Positions 18,626-28,474 are shown, counted from the first letter of the stretch. The stretch: DNA of 64,000 nucleotides from Corynebacterium aquatimens (GCF_030408395.1 NZ_CP046980.1:2356001-2420000); one strand, 5' to 3'. The notes: a model not told the origin generated them from the sequence alone. A program made the numbers and translations.

Positions 18626-20584
18626 TTAGCGACCCTTCTCGCGAACGATGCCCGCGACCTCGTTGTAGCCGCCGTGCTGGAAATCAATGGTGGTGCCGCC
18701 CGGAATCGCACGCATGTCTGACGTCGGCCAGCCGAAGCGTCCCTGCTCCCAGCCGTTCTTGCCCCACTCTTCGAAGGTGGCGCCGAACTTGATGAACTTC
18801 GCGCCGGTCTGCGGCGACCAGTAGATGTTTCCGTGCTCGAACTCCTGGAACGCGCCGCCCTTGATCAGGCGCTCGTTGGACTTAGGGAAGCCCAGCTCAG
18901 AGTGAGCGGTCTTCATCTCGCCGTACTTCCTACCAATCTCCCCGTAGACAACAAACGCTTGGTTCTGCTCGTTGCGTGCAACGTAGCCGCCTTGGAATTT
19001 CTGCACGAAGCCGTTGCGGACTGGGATCGCGTCTTCAACCGGGTAGCCCAGCGGGCCCGCCTCAAACTTCGCGGTACCCCAGGCCTTGACCATGTCGGCC
19101 GGGATCGGGACAGCACCCGTTTCCGGGGTCCAGTAGATAGAACCATTCTGGAAGTGCGCGAAGCGGCCCTTGCCGTCCGGAGTCTTCTGCTCGCCGGTCA
19201 GCGGGAAGCCCAGCCAGCCGTTCGCGGCACCATTGCCGTTGTAGGTAGCCAGAATTGCACCAAACAGAACCTGCGCGCCGGTCTCCGGCGACCAGAACGC
19301 CGCACCGTTGCGGAAGTCCTGGGCCTTGCCCCTACCGTCTGCCACGTCATACTCGTTGTTCACGCAGGATCCAATCTGGCCAGCCTTGGTTGCTTCCGCA
19401 ATCGCGCCTATCGGTGCACACTGCGCGCCGCGGTCTTCCTTCGCAACGCCGAGGGCGTCGGCCATCTTCGGCCATGCCTGCGTCATCTCGTACTGCCAGT
19501 ACGGCCACGCGTGGACGCCGGAGGGGCGGTAGACAGTGGTGATCGGGATGCCAGCGCGCTTCGCGTACCCCTCAAAGGTCTGCGTTGACATGCGGGAAAT
19601 GACCTCCAGGCCCACACCAGCCGGCACAGCTGGGCCGGTTGCCACGGAACCAGGCTTGCCAAAGTCATCGGTGCCGGAACCGGCGGAGACGTACACGGTC
19701 TTGCCCTTCAGGTTCGCAATCCCCAGCTTCGGATCGTGTTCGACCCAGTCCTGGGAGCCCATCGGGCCCCACATGGCCTCCGCGTCGTAGCCGCCGGCGT
19801 CCCTCATGGCCGCCTTGATCGCCATCGGCATACCGGTGGTTGTTGTGTCCAGGTAACCGGAGAAGGAGCCGACGAACTCAAACAGGTGCGGGTTGCGCTG
19901 AGCTAGGTTCATCGCGGCGGTACCACCCATGGACAGACCAACAACAGCGCGCTTTCCGTTGGAGCGGAACTGGTTGGTCATGATCGGGATCAGCTCCTTG
20001 GTTAGGAACGTCTCCCACATGTAATGCTTGCCGTTGTCGGCTTTCTGCCAGTCACTGTAGAAGGAGGACTCACCGCCGACGGGAAGAACGACATTCACAT
20101 TCTTGTCTGCGTAAAACTGCTCAATGTTGGTCTCAATCGTCCAACCATTTTCGTCGTCACGCGCGCGCAGGCCGTCGAGCGCCCACACCTCTGGGAAGGT
20201 GGCGTTCGGGTTCTGGCCCCAGTCGCGGGCAAGCAGTACCTCAACGCGGATCGGCTTGCCAGGCATGGCTGCGGAGTTGATGTCCAGCGCGACTCGGCGC
20301 TGCGTGATCCACTTAATGCGCTGAACCGACACGTCCTTCGGCAGGCCTTCGATCTTCGGGTTTTCCTGCTCCTTGAGCGTTGGCCGCTGCGGCGGGTCAG
20401 CCGGGCGGACCAAATCAGAAAGACCGCGGCCGCTGCTCAGCTGCGAAGACAAGTCGCTGCTCATCTGCGCAGCGGCTGGAACAGCCGTGACTACCACGGC
20501 GCAGGCAGCCCCGATGGCAACGGTCTTCTTTGTTGCAGAGGCCGGCTTTTTGTTAGCGGGGGAACGTCGAGGTGAAACGCGCAT
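18626..20584 (-). CDS. cmytA: Trehalose corynomycoloyltransferase with C-terminal LGFP repeats
   Basis: The 652-residue antigen-85-type enzyme has a basic N terminus and an export signal (VAIGAACAVVVTAVPAAAQ), then an alpha/beta-hydrolase esterase domain. The nucleophile is in GLSMGGTAAM (serine about 216), with the substrate helix WQTEF-like region and a late HAW histidine (GVHAWPYW). From about residue 400, four to five LGFP-type repeats (for example LGFPLTGEQ, LGYPVEDA, LGFPKSNE, FGWPTSD) should bind the wall. It transfers corynomycolate between trehalose molecules and to arabinogalactan. C. glutamicum Cop1/CmytA has the same extended architecture. Confidence 0.95.
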   Translation of the reverse strand: MRVSPRRSPANKKPASATKKTVAIGAACAVVVTAVPAAAQMSSDLSSQLSSGRGLSDLVRPADPPQRPTLKEQENPKIEGLPKDVSVQRIKWITQRRVALDINSAAMPGKPIRVEVLLARDWGQNPNATFPEVWALDGLRARDDENGWTIETNIEQFYADKNVNVVLPVGGESSFYSDWQKADNGKHYMWETFLTKELIPIMTNQFRSNGKRAVVGLSMGGTAAMNLAQRNPHLFEFVGSFSGYLDTTTTGMPMAIKAAMRDAGGYDAEAMWGPMGSQDWVEHDPKLGIANLKGKTVYVSAGSGTDDFGKPGSVATGPAVPAGVGLEVISRMSTQTFEGYAKRAGIPITTVYRPSGVHAWPYWQYEMTQAWPKMADALGVAKEDRGAQCAPIGAIAEATKAGQIGSCVNNEYDVADGRGKAQDFRNGAAFWSPETGAQVLFGAILATYNGNGAANGWLGFPLTGEQKTPDGKGRFAHFQNGSIYWTPETGAVPIPADMVKAWGTAKFEAGPLGYPVEDAIPVRNGFVQKFQGGYVARNEQNQAFVVYGEIGRKYGEMKTAHSELGFPKSNERLIKGGAFQEFEHGNIYWSPQTGAKFIKFGATFEEWGKNGWEQGRFGWPTSDMRAIPGGTTIDFQHGGYNEVAGIVREKGR

Positions 20585-20646
20585 GGGTAATTGCCCTTCA
20601 TGTAGAGATGCACAAATGGGTCAGCGACTATCCTGGCACCGCCGCC

Positions 20647-20667
20647 CCGTGGGTTCCCCTCCCACGG
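20647..20667. other. Hairpin upstream of cmytA
   Basis: A perfect 7-bp inverted repeat CCGTGGG / CCCACGG has a seven-base loop. It lies between the cmytB stop and the cmytA start. It could be an attenuator or the 3' end of the cmytB mRNA. A GATAGT -10-like box for cmytA lies near 20630 on the minus strand. Confidence 0.5.
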
Positions 20668-20743
20668 CGCGGGCCTAAATAGGTGAGCTTCGTCGCAAAG
20701 TTTAAGTTTTACTTTAGACTTTAGGCGATGACACGCCGAAGAT

Positions 20744-21754
20744 CTACCAAGCTCGCATGTGGTTAAGAACAAGCGGCTTGGTCTTCGCCAGCTGGCTGCC
20801 GAACTGGTTCCAGTTGTGCAAGCCGGCAGACGGGTAATCCGTCACTGGGTTCAGACCCTCAGCGCGAGCCTTCGCTTCCCAGATGCGGGTGGTGGCGCGG
20901 GCACCAGCTTCCAGCGCAGTCGCAGAAGCCTGGATGTCCAATGGCAGCGGGCCATCGTTCGGGGCCGGAACACCGGTAGCGGCAGAGACGTACACGGAGG
21001 TGTTGCGCAGGCGGTTCATGTTCAAGAACGGGTCGTTCTCAAAACGCAGCGGCGAGACAACCGGACCCCACATGGCGTTGAGGTTGTAACCACCAGCATC
21101 AAGCAGTGCCACGCGCAGCATCGTCTGCATACCCGGCAGCGTGGTGGTCAGGTACCCAGAGAAGGACAGAACCTGGCGGAACTGCTGCGGGTACTTCGCT
21201 GCCAAGTTCATCGCGGCCGTTCCACCCATGGACAACCCGGCGATGGAGTTGTTGTTCGGCGCAACACCGAAGTGGCGCTGCAGGTATGGCGGGAGCTCCT
21301 TGGTCAAGAACGTCTCCCACTTGTAGTTCACCATCTGGTTGCCAAACTTGGCGGGAGCGAACCAGTCGGCGTAGAAGGAACCTTCACCGCCAACCGGCAT
21401 CACCAACGTGATGTTGGTGTTTTCGTAAATACGCGCCGCGTTGGTGTCTACCAGCCAGGCGTTGGAACGATTCGTCGCGCGCAGCCCGTCCAGAAGGTAC
21501 AGGCCAGCGTTACCCCCGCGCGTTGCCGGAACGATCTGCATGGTGATGTTGCGGCCCATTGCTGGAGAGAACACGTCACAGCGCTGGACCCAGAACTTCG
21601 TGCGATCCCACTCGCACTTTCCAGTCGCGTCCGGGCGGAGCCATCCGCGCGGGTTCGCCTCCGCTTCCTGCGGCGCAGCGAACATCATTAACAGTGCAGC
21701 CAGCGCAGCCACGATGGCAATAGCAGAGCGGCGCGCAGAACGAGTCGCAGTCAT
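20744..21754 (-). CDS. cmytB: Trehalose corynomycoloyltransferase (antigen 85 type, short form)
   Basis: The 336-residue protein has a signal peptide (IAIVAALAALLMMFAAPQEAEA) and an antigen-85 fold. The nucleophile serine is in GLSMGGTAAM (about 174), and a late histidine lies in GLHNWNQFG. It lacks the LGFP extension of CmytA. It is an extracytoplasmic acyltransferase that builds trehalose dimycolate and mycoloylates the arabinan. The frame extends to a TTG at 21763, but AGGTGG lies nine bases before ATG 21754, so that start is used. It follows aftB after a 119-bp gap containing a GTCACA-type motif, so it probably has its own promoter. Confidence 0.93.
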   Translation of the reverse strand: MTATRSARRSAIAIVAALAALLMMFAAPQEAEANPRGWLRPDATGKCEWDRTKFWVQRCDVFSPAMGRNITMQIVPATRGGNAGLYLLDGLRATNRSNAWLVDTNAARIYENTNITLVMPVGGEGSFYADWFAPAKFGNQMVNYKWETFLTKELPPYLQRHFGVAPNNNSIAGLSMGGTAAMNLAAKYPQQFRQVLSFSGYLTTTLPGMQTMLRVALLDAGGYNLNAMWGPVVSPLRFENDPFLNMNRLRNTSVYVSAATGVPAPNDGPLPLDIQASATALEAGARATTRIWEAKARAEGLNPVTDYPSAGLHNWNQFGSQLAKTKPLVLNHMRAW

Positions 21755-21821
21755 TGGATTCAATCCACCTATCTCAAAGCTTGGAAATTTTTGCGATTAC
21801 ACACAGGACTATCGCAAAGTC

Positions 21822-21836
21822 GTCACACATTGTTAC
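21822..21836. promoter_or_regulatory. GTCACA-N-GTTAC motif upstream of cmytB (MtrA-like)
   Basis: GTCACACATTGTTAC lies about 70 bases upstream of the cmytB start. A near copy, GTCACACATGTAACA, occurs upstream of the amidase gene (36552-36566). Direct GTCACA/GTAAC-type half-sites are the reported pattern for the response regulator MtrA, which controls fbpB and wall hydrolases in mycobacteria. Assignment is by motif resemblance only. Confidence 0.4.
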
Positions 21837-21873
21837 CGCGATGTTATCAATGGCGGCCAAGATCTTCCACCCG

Positions 21874-23691
21874 CTAGCCGCCGGTGCGTACCGGCCAATA
21901 GACCTGCGGGCCGTGGAGGCCCACGTCCTCACCGTCGTCGATACGCTTCAGCGTCTGCTCATCTAAGTAGCTCGCGGGGTCCTTCTCCAGCTCCAGCGTC
22001 CGCCCCGTAGTCAGCGCAAACTTCACATTCTTGGCAAAGCGCTTCACGCTCATCGGCTCACGCGATGTCGCAAGCAACTCATTGATCTCAGGCGTCCGCA
22101 ACGCCGCGCGCGCTTGCAAGAGCTTTTGCTTATCGACGCCATCCGGCAACCGATCCGGATCCACCGCCGTATCCGCGTATTGCCAATATCTAGGGAGGAA
22201 CTTGTCGTGGCCGATCCGACCTTCGTCGATACGCGGTTGGCGCGCAGCGAGCGGAGTGGCAAGCCCAATGGTTTCCAACACACGCGCGTCCAAGCCCACG
22301 TTCATGCCTGTCATGCCCAAGTTGGTCATGTAAATGGTCGGCGGAATGTTGAGCAGATCGGTCTCCGCCTCCACCCTCGGGAACGGGTCCCACACGTATT
22401 CCTTCGGGTTCTCCGAAATCCGCACGAGCGAAAACGCAGCCACGTTGTCTTCTACTGCCTGCGGAACTGTTGCATTCCAGTTACGCATCAAGTCGACACC
22501 CAAGAAATCATCTGCATTGTGCGGGGGATCCCCGGGTTCGCGCAGCATGATCGCGGTCCAGAACTCGCGCTCATCAACGATCGTCAGGTCAGTAGGCTCA
22601 AGATCAAAAGGATCAAAGCCAAGCGCGTGGCCCCGATACACAACGATTGACGCCCACACGACGACCACGCCCAACGCTAACCCGCTCAGCGCGCGAAGCG
22701 GCAGCGCCGCAACCGGCATCAGCAACGCGAACAATGGGAGCAACACCATGCGTCCATGCATGAAGTCCCCGCCTACGCGGACGACGTAGAGCAAGTGCAG
22801 CAGCCCGCACGCGACAACCACACCCACGACGAGGAGTTCGCGCGATTCCAACCGCTGGCCGAACCACACCCCGAGCCCCACCACAAGCAGCAACGGCAGC
22901 CACAACCAATATGTCCCCACGGTGTCCCACACGTACGCCGCGCCGACGCCCCACGCTGAATCAGACGCGGACTTCGCCACCGCCGTGTGCGGTGTGAGCA
23001 GGCCGTAATAACCCATCCGGAATAATTCGTACCCCGCTGGCACCGGGAGCGCCGCCGCGGCGATGAGACTAATGCGCTTCCACTGCCGCCAGTACACGAC
23101 GATGAGCATCAGCCCAGTCGCCGCCCCATACAGCGCGAGTTCCGGCCTGACCAGCCACGACAGCCCGCCCCAGAACGCTAACGCGTACAGCAGCCATCCG
23201 GACCCTACTTCGCGCCATCGCGCCCACGCCACGAGCCCGGCGAACCACACCCCAAACCAGGCCAGCGACAACCCCCACTCCAACCCGGACGTTGCAAAGT
23301 CCCTGGCTGGCGGCAGCGAAAGGTAAATAATTCCACCGAAAGGCGCAACCATCCCGGGCCACGCGCGCTGCCACAGCGCCCCCGATGCCCAGGTCGCCAC
23401 GACGACACCGCCGACCGTGCACAGCAACGCCAACCACAGCGCAACCGCCTCAAGCCGAACGCCAGGCACCCACCCGAACGCGGCAATCAGGTACTGCCAC
23501 AACGTCGATGTGTTGGCCTCCACGCGTTCGCCGGCATTGAACACGGGGCCGTTGCCAGCAAGAATATTGCGAACAGTGCGCAACACGATCAGCCCATCGT
23601 CGCTCATCCAGCGGCGGGACCAACCGCCCCACCAAGCGAAAACGCCTGCGACGAGCGCAGACGCCGCTAGCGAAACACGAGCTTTATTCAT
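21874..23691 (-). CDS. aftB: Terminal beta-(1->2) arabinofuranosyltransferase AftB
   Basis: The 605-residue GT-C enzyme has about ten N-terminal helices and a periplasmic C-terminal domain. The first external loop holds the acidic catalytic pair MSDDGLIVLRTVRN and the family stretch ERVEANTSTLWQ. Lipid-linked DPA is the donor, and it caps arabinan chains before mycolate attachment. It occupies the Rv3805c position, between a mycoloyltransferase and ubiA. The start ATG 23691 is 10 bases after the ubiA stop on the same strand, so it belongs to the glfT2-PAP2-ubiA-aftB operon. Confidence 0.93.
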   Translation of the reverse strand: MNKARVSLAASALVAGVFAWWGGWSRRWMSDDGLIVLRTVRNILAGNGPVFNAGERVEANTSTLWQYLIAAFGWVPGVRLEAVALWLALLCTVGGVVVATWASGALWQRAWPGMVAPFGGIIYLSLPPARDFATSGLEWGLSLAWFGVWFAGLVAWARWREVGSGWLLYALAFWGGLSWLVRPELALYGAATGLMLIVVYWRQWKRISLIAAAALPVPAGYELFRMGYYGLLTPHTAVAKSASDSAWGVGAAYVWDTVGTYWLWLPLLLVVGLGVWFGQRLESRELLVVGVVVACGLLHLLYVVRVGGDFMHGRMVLLPLFALLMPVAALPLRALSGLALGVVVVWASIVVYRGHALGFDPFDLEPTDLTIVDEREFWTAIMLREPGDPPHNADDFLGVDLMRNWNATVPQAVEDNVAAFSLVRISENPKEYVWDPFPRVEAETDLLNIPPTIYMTNLGMTGMNVGLDARVLETIGLATPLAARQPRIDEGRIGHDKFLPRYWQYADTAVDPDRLPDGVDKQKLLQARAALRTPEINELLATSREPMSVKRFAKNVKFALTTGRTLELEKDPASYLDEQTLKRIDDGEDVGLHGPQVYWPVRTGG

Positions 23692-23701
23692 TCGCCAGCT
23701 T

Positions 23702-24697
23702 CTAACCGATAGCCGGAATCACATACACAGCCATCGCAATCGTGGCCAGCCACAGCAACGCCAACGCCTGAAGCACGCGGTCATTCAACGCGATCTCATC
23801 CGGCGCACCACCGTTACCGCGGTCCACATCAGCCGCGTAGCGCAGGATCGCGATGATGAACGGAACCATAGAAATCTGGTACCACACGCCCTGGTCCGTC
23901 GGCACAGCGTTGGACAGCGTGAAGCCCCACAGCGCGTAAGACATCACGACAGCCGTCGCGGACAGCGTCCACACAAAGCGCAGGTACGTCTGCGTGTACC
24001 CCTGCAAGGACTTCCGGATCTTCGCACCGGTTTGCTCCGCGAGCAACAGCTCCGCGTATCGCTTACCGGAGGCCATGAACAGCGAACCGAACGCTGCAAC
24101 CAACAGGAACCATTGCGAAAGCTCAATGCCAGCAGCCACGCCACCGGCCATCGCGCGAAGCATGAACCCGGACGACACCAGCGCGATATCAATCACCGGG
24201 ATGTGCTTCCAGCCGAAGCAGTAGCCGAGCTGGAGCACAATGTAGGTGCCAACCACAATGGCCAACCCCACCCCGGACGTTGCCAACAGCGACAACCCGA
24301 TCGCGGCGACAATCAGCACCACCGACATCACGTACGCCAAGTTAATCGGCAACATGCCAGACGCAATCGGGCGGAACCGCTTCGTCGGGTGCTGCCTGTC
24401 GCTTTCAACGTCACGGGCGTCATTGACCAAGTAGATCGACGACGCCGCGAAGCAGAACACCACGAACGCCAAAACAATATCCAGCGCCGTGTTGGTAGTG
24501 AACGAGTCGAATCCTGCAGCCAGCGGCGCCGCAACGACCAAAACGTTCTTCACCCACTGCTTGGGGCGAAGACCCTTGATCATCGCATCGACCAAATTCC
24601 GCGGTGGCTTCTTCGCGCGCGGAATGTCCACGCCTTCCGTGTGCGGTTCGGGTTTGAGGAAGGGCTCTTTCACCGGTTCCTGAACTGGCTCAGTCAC
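23702..24697 (-). CDS. ubiA: Decaprenyl-phosphate phosphoribosyltransferase (UbiA/DprA)
   Basis: The 331-residue UbiA-fold prenyltransferase has about nine helices after a charged N terminus. The first Asp motif is VNDARDVESDRQHPTKRFRPIASG; the second acidic region is IPVIDIALVSSGFMLRAMAGG. It couples PRPP with decaprenyl phosphate, the first step to the arabinose donor DPA. It is the orthologue by position of Rv3806c. The start overlaps the PAP2 gene by four bases (ATGA-type overlap), so donor synthesis enzymes are coupled. Confidence 0.95.
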   Translation of the reverse strand: MTEPVQEPVKEPFLKPEPHTEGVDIPRAKKPPRNLVDAMIKGLRPKQWVKNVLVVAAPLAAGFDSFTTNTALDIVLAFVVFCFAASSIYLVNDARDVESDRQHPTKRFRPIASGMLPINLAYVMSVVLIVAAIGLSLLATSGVGLAIVVGTYIVLQLGYCFGWKHIPVIDIALVSSGFMLRAMAGGVAAGIELSQWFLLVAAFGSLFMASGKRYAELLLAEQTGAKIRKSLQGYTQTYLRFVWTLSATAVVMSYALWGFTLSNAVPTDQGVWYQISMVPFIIAILRYAADVDRGNGGAPDEIALNDRVLQALALLWLATIAMAVYVIPAIG

Positions 24698-25212
24698 TTC
24701 GTCTGCCTCTCAATCTCAATTGCGGCTCGCGCGACTCCCACCCCAAGCGCAGCTCCAGCGAGCGTGTCCGTGGGGTAGTGAACGCCGAGCACCATCCGAG
24801 ACAGCATCATAATTGGGATTCCTACCAACGGAACCTTAGAACCGGTAATGTCCGCCAAGTGCACCATCGCGGCGGACGTCGACGTCGCGTGCGAACTGGG
24901 GAAAGACAGCTTCGACGGCGTCGACACACCGACCTTCACCCGCGGGTCGTGGGGCCTCCGCCGGCGAACGATGCGTTTCAACACCACCGACGCTGCATGC
25001 GCCGTGAACGCCCCGAGGCCCATCGCGATCCACTTCCGCCGCTCATCTTCGTTCTTCCGTTGAGCAACGCCACCAAGCGCGGCGATCCCCATCCACCCCA
25101 GCGCGTGCTCACCAAAGTGCGACAGCCCTCGCGCCGTCGGCAGCACTCCCGGAGTGCCGTAGAGCGTGTCCTGAACAGCGACAAGAAGGTCGCTTTCTGC
25201 CTTATTGCTCAC
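24694..25212 (-). CDS. PAP2-type decaprenylphosphoryl-5-phosphoribose phosphatase
   Basis: The 172-residue membrane protein carries the three PAP2 signatures: KRIVRRRRP, SFPSSHATSTSA and SRMVLGVHYPTDTLAG. It matches Rv3807c, proposed to remove the 5-phosphate after UbiA on the way to decaprenylphosphoryl-ribose. It overlaps both neighbours (11 bases with glfT2, 4 with ubiA). Confidence 0.93.
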   Translation of the reverse strand: MSNKAESDLLVAVQDTLYGTPGVLPTARGLSHFGEHALGWMGIAALGGVAQRKNEDERRKWIAMGLGAFTAHAASVVLKRIVRRRRPHDPRVKVGVSTPSKLSFPSSHATSTSAAMVHLADITGSKVPLVGIPIMMLSRMVLGVHYPTDTLAGAALGVGVARAAIEIERQTK

Positions 25213-27118
25213 GGAAGATCTTCTCCCATTCTTCGTGGCTGGTCAGCGCGTGTTTCGCCTCACGGTACGCACGGGTTAGCTCCGGCCACCGCGCGACGAT
25301 TTCCTTCTGGAGTTCCTTCGTTTGCTTCACCAGGTCGTCGGTAAGCTGCTTATTCCGCTTGCGAAACGCGACGCCGGTGCCGCCCGCGGTCGCAACGGTC
25401 GCCGAGTCCACGCGCGAGAGCGTGTACCACCGCGCCTCCTCCGCTGTCAGCCGCAGCTGCGGGGCCTCCCAATGCGCACGATCTTCGGGTTTACGCATGT
25501 GAAGCACGGTTTTCACGGCCCACGGAATCTTCTTCACCTTCGCCAAGCGTCCCCCAACGACCTTCGTCGGCACGCCAGGAGCACCCGTCGGCGCGGGCAG
25601 TTCGCTTGCCGACGACACCACCCGCGCATCGTCATAATCCTTCCGCACCCCCTGAATTCGCGGCAGCGACGATTCGAGAATGTCAAACAGTTGATCAGGA
25701 CCAGCCAAGAAGTCCTTCATGGCCTCGATCTGAATCGCCATGGTGGAGTACTCCATGCACATCGCGTGCTTGTACGTGGACTTCAGCATGGACTTCATAA
25801 TTCCCTCGGGCCCACCGTCGTGGTACATCGCGGCGACGATGAGGCGGTTACGCAGGTGGAAATAGGCCTGCCAATCAATCGCGTCGTCCTTATCCGCCCA
25901 GGCCATGTGCCAAATCGCGGCGCCCGGCCACGTGACCGTCGGAAAGCCTGCGGCTCCCGCGCGAAGCGAATACTCGGTGTCGTCCCACTTGATAAAGAGG
26001 GGCAGCGGAAGCCCAATTTCCTCGCACACCTCGCGGGGGAACAGGCACATCCACCAGCCGTTATAGTCCACGTCAATGCGGCGGTGCAGCGCGCGCGACG
26101 TGGTCTTTTTCGGGTCCAGCTCCTCTTCCTGGGTGCCGGTGTAACCCAGCGGGTACTTCGCAAAATCGTGGTCGTAGACGGCGTGCTCCGCCGCGCCCCA
26201 CATGAAATCGGCGCGGTTGACCTTCTCACCGCTCGTGCGCAACTGCGAACGATCCTGGAGGTTGAGCATTTGCCCGCCAACCAAAATCGGGTCCTTGGCG
26301 TACCGCGCTGCCTGAACCGCGCGCAAAATCGAGTCCGGCTCAATCGCGATATCGTCGTCCATGTAGAGAATGTACGGCGCATCCGTCGAGGTCAAAGCCT
26401 CATACATGATACGGGAGTAGCCTCCCGAGCCGCCCAGGTTCCCCTGCGGGAAAATCCTCAACCGGCCGCCCAGCTTCGCCTCCGCGTCAGCAAAATCAGG
26501 TTCATCCGCCGGGTGCTGGTTGCCCTGGTCCGGCATGAGCACGTCCGAAATCGCGCCGAGCACCAACGGATCCTCCGCCAGCGCGTGCAGCGCGTTCACG
26601 GCGTCGCGCGGACGGTTGAAGGTCGGAATGCCTACCGCTACCTTCTTCTCCCCCCGTGGCTGCGCACCGGCAGGGGCGTACCAGCCCGCATTCGCAATCG
26701 TCGTCACGCTCTCTGCTGTGACGTCGAACCACAGCCAGCCGCCATCCTCGAAGTTGTTCAGTGCGAGCGGGATCACCACGCGTTCATCCTGCGCCTCGAC
26801 GCTGGTCACCGCGATGCGCGTGCCGTCGTGCTTCGAGCGGTACACGCTGATCGCCGCGGCACCCTCCACGTCCATCGCGAGCACAACCTCGCCTATCGAC
26901 GACCACCGCGACCAATACCCCGCCGGAAACGCATTGAAGTACGTTTCAAAGCTGACCTCGGCGCCCGCCGGAATCGTTACCCTGCTGCGGTCCGGCCAGG
27001 TCAATCGCTCCTTGTTCTGCTCCGCTTCGATCAGATAGAGCATCCGCACGTCATGCGGATCCCCCTTGCGCGGCAGAAGCAAACGCACCAAAACATCTAA
27101 ATCCATATCCACGCCCAC
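25202..27118 (-). CDS. glfT2: Galactofuranosyltransferase GlfT2
   Basis: The 638-residue GT2-family polymerase has an N-terminal beta-rich domain, then a GT-A domain starting KVAVGIPTFNRP. Metal-binding ILYMDDDIAIEPDS, the acceptor aspartates in FIKWDDTEYSLR, and the histidine in IWHMAWADKDD are all present. It uses UDP-Galf, made by Glf encoded further on (35259-36443), to extend the galactan. Start choices are GTG 27118, GTG 27112 or ATG 27106 (MDLDVLVRLLLP); no clear ribosome site distinguishes them. It is the first gene of the operon that runs to aftB. Confidence 0.96.
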   Translation of the reverse strand: MGVDMDLDVLVRLLLPRKGDPHDVRMLYLIEAEQNKERLTWPDRSRVTIPAGAEVSFETYFNAFPAGYWSRWSSIGEVVLAMDVEGAAAISVYRSKHDGTRIAVTSVEAQDERVVIPLALNNFEDGGWLWFDVTAESVTTIANAGWYAPAGAQPRGEKKVAVGIPTFNRPRDAVNALHALAEDPLVLGAISDVLMPDQGNQHPADEPDFADAEAKLGGRLRIFPQGNLGGSGGYSRIMYEALTSTDAPYILYMDDDIAIEPDSILRAVQAARYAKDPILVGGQMLNLQDRSQLRTSGEKVNRADFMWGAAEHAVYDHDFAKYPLGYTGTQEEELDPKKTTSRALHRRIDVDYNGWWMCLFPREVCEEIGLPLPLFIKWDDTEYSLRAGAAGFPTVTWPGAAIWHMAWADKDDAIDWQAYFHLRNRLIVAAMYHDGGPEGIMKSMLKSTYKHAMCMEYSTMAIQIEAMKDFLAGPDQLFDILESSLPRIQGVRKDYDDARVVSSASELPAPTGAPGVPTKVVGGRLAKVKKIPWAVKTVLHMRKPEDRAHWEAPQLRLTAEEARWYTLSRVDSATVATAGGTGVAFRKRNKQLTDDLVKQTKELQKEIVARWPELTRAYREAKHALTSHEEWEKIFREQ

Positions 27119-27196
27119 AAGAGTAGTTCACAAGTGTTTCTTCACCGGGAAATTCGCTCACCGGCGGTGTCGCGTCCGCGTGTTAGTCTGCGCCGT

Positions 27197-28378
27197 ATGC
27201 GTGAAAGCAACCGCTTCGTTCCCCTTATGTACACCGCAATGGTGCTGGCCCTCATCCAGGCCGCTGTCACCCTCCCGTTCAAGAACCCGGGGACGGACTT
27301 CACGCCCGTGTGGAACGCGGCGCGAAAGTACCTCGCTGGTCAGCCGGTTTTCGATTCCGACTACACGATCGACATGCCGCACTACCTCTACACTCCGGGC
27401 GGCACCGTCGTCATCGCGCCACTCGGCCTCTTCCCTGATCAGCCCACCGCGCGCCTCATCTTCCTCGCGCTCGGCGCACTCAGCATCGTCGCGGCGATCG
27501 CCATCGCCACACGCTTATCGACGACGACTTACTTCCACACCGTTTTTCCCCTTGCCGTCACCACCTTTTTCCTAAGCCCGGAACCTGTCCGGACGACCCT
27601 TTACCTCACCAACATCAACGGTTTTCTGCTGCTCCTCTTAGTTGTCTTCGTGTGGATGTGCCTGCGCACCAAAGACGCCGGACTGCGCGGCCACCTGAGC
27701 CGCCCTGAGACCTACATCGCCGGCATCGCCGCTGGCATCGCGATCACGGTCAAACCACAGTTCGCAGTGATCCTCATCGTGCCGCTCGCCTTCGGCCAAC
27801 TCGCCGCGATCGTCACCGCGGGCCTGACCTTCGTCGTCCTTTTTGCGATCGGCTGGTTTACCATCGCTGCGCCGGACCTGTTCTTCAGCAACCTGGTCCC
27901 CTACCTCAGCGAACCACGACCCCGCTACAACGGATCCGTCGGCGGCCTTGGCATTCTGTTCGGCTGGCCGTCATGGCTGGTCACTCTCCTCACCATCGTC
28001 GTCGTCGCCTCAACCGCTGCCGCCATTGCCGCCCTGTGGCCCTGGCGTAAAGCGGACCCAGTTATGTGGTCCTTCGCCACCATTGCCGCATGCCTTGCCG
28101 GTGGCTTCATGGCCAGCGGCCTTCTTCAGTTCTACTACGCAATTTGGCTCATCCCCTTTGTTCTTACCCTCATCCGTCAACGCTCCCCTATGCATTGGCC
28201 GCTGACGTTTCTCATTATAGCACTAATGTTCGCTAATCCTGGATGGCCAAAAACGGATATTCCAGCCCTGAATATTGCTTTGGGCAATCTTCCCGCGTTC
28301 GCTTTCCTAGCCTTACCGATTGTTATCGCAGCGTGGGCAGCGTTTAACCGACCCCTTCCCGCGGAAACCGATTCGTAA
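27197..28378 (+). CDS. GT87-family (DUF2029) membrane glycosyltransferase
   Basis: The 393-residue protein has about ten helices. The first outer loop has GTDFTPVWNAARKYLAGQPVF followed by YLYTPGGTVVIAPL, the GT87 pattern seen in polyprenyl-phosphate-sugar enzymes such as AftC and PimE. It probably adds a pentose or mannose from a lipid donor outside the membrane; the acceptor is unknown. The frame is open to 27134, but ATG 27197 is chosen because a TAGTCT -10 box ends seven bases before it (leaderless). The gene is divergent from glfT2. The last 200 bases are more AT-rich than the rest. Confidence 0.75.
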   Translation: MRESNRFVPLMYTAMVLALIQAAVTLPFKNPGTDFTPVWNAARKYLAGQPVFDSDYTIDMPHYLYTPGGTVVIAPLGLFPDQPTARLIFLALGALSIVAAIAIATRLSTTTYFHTVFPLAVTTFFLSPEPVRTTLYLTNINGFLLLLLVVFVWMCLRTKDAGLRGHLSRPETYIAGIAAGIAITVKPQFAVILIVPLAFGQLAAIVTAGLTFVVLFAIGWFTIAAPDLFFSNLVPYLSEPRPRYNGSVGGLGILFGWPSWLVTLLTIVVVASTAAAIAALWPWRKADPVMWSFATIAACLAGGFMASGLLQFYYAIWLIPFVLTLIRQRSPMHWPLTFLIIALMFANPGWPKTDIPALNIALGNLPAFAFLALPIVIAAWAAFNRPLPAETDS

Positions 28379-28408
28379 AAATTTATCGAAAAAGTTTTCG
28401 TAACACCC

Positions 28409-28438
28409 TTGCACATCGAACGAGTGTTTCGGTAGATT
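28409..28438 (+). promoter_or_regulatory. SOS (LexA-box) promoter of the HNH gene
   Basis: A TTGCAC -35 (28409-28414) and a TAGATT -10 (28433-28438) are spaced 18 bp apart. CGAACGAGTGTTTC (28417-28430) lies exactly between them and fits the Gram-positive LexA box CGAACRNRYGTTYC at every position. Repressor binding here would block RNA polymerase. Confidence 0.8.
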
Positions 28439-28474
28439 GGTGGTATCGGGCAGGAAATTGAAAAGGGGGTCCCG

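Noticed and set aside
25322..27100. Long open frame antisense to glfT2 (592 codons)
   Set aside because: It is an Arg/His-rich shadow of a certain gene.
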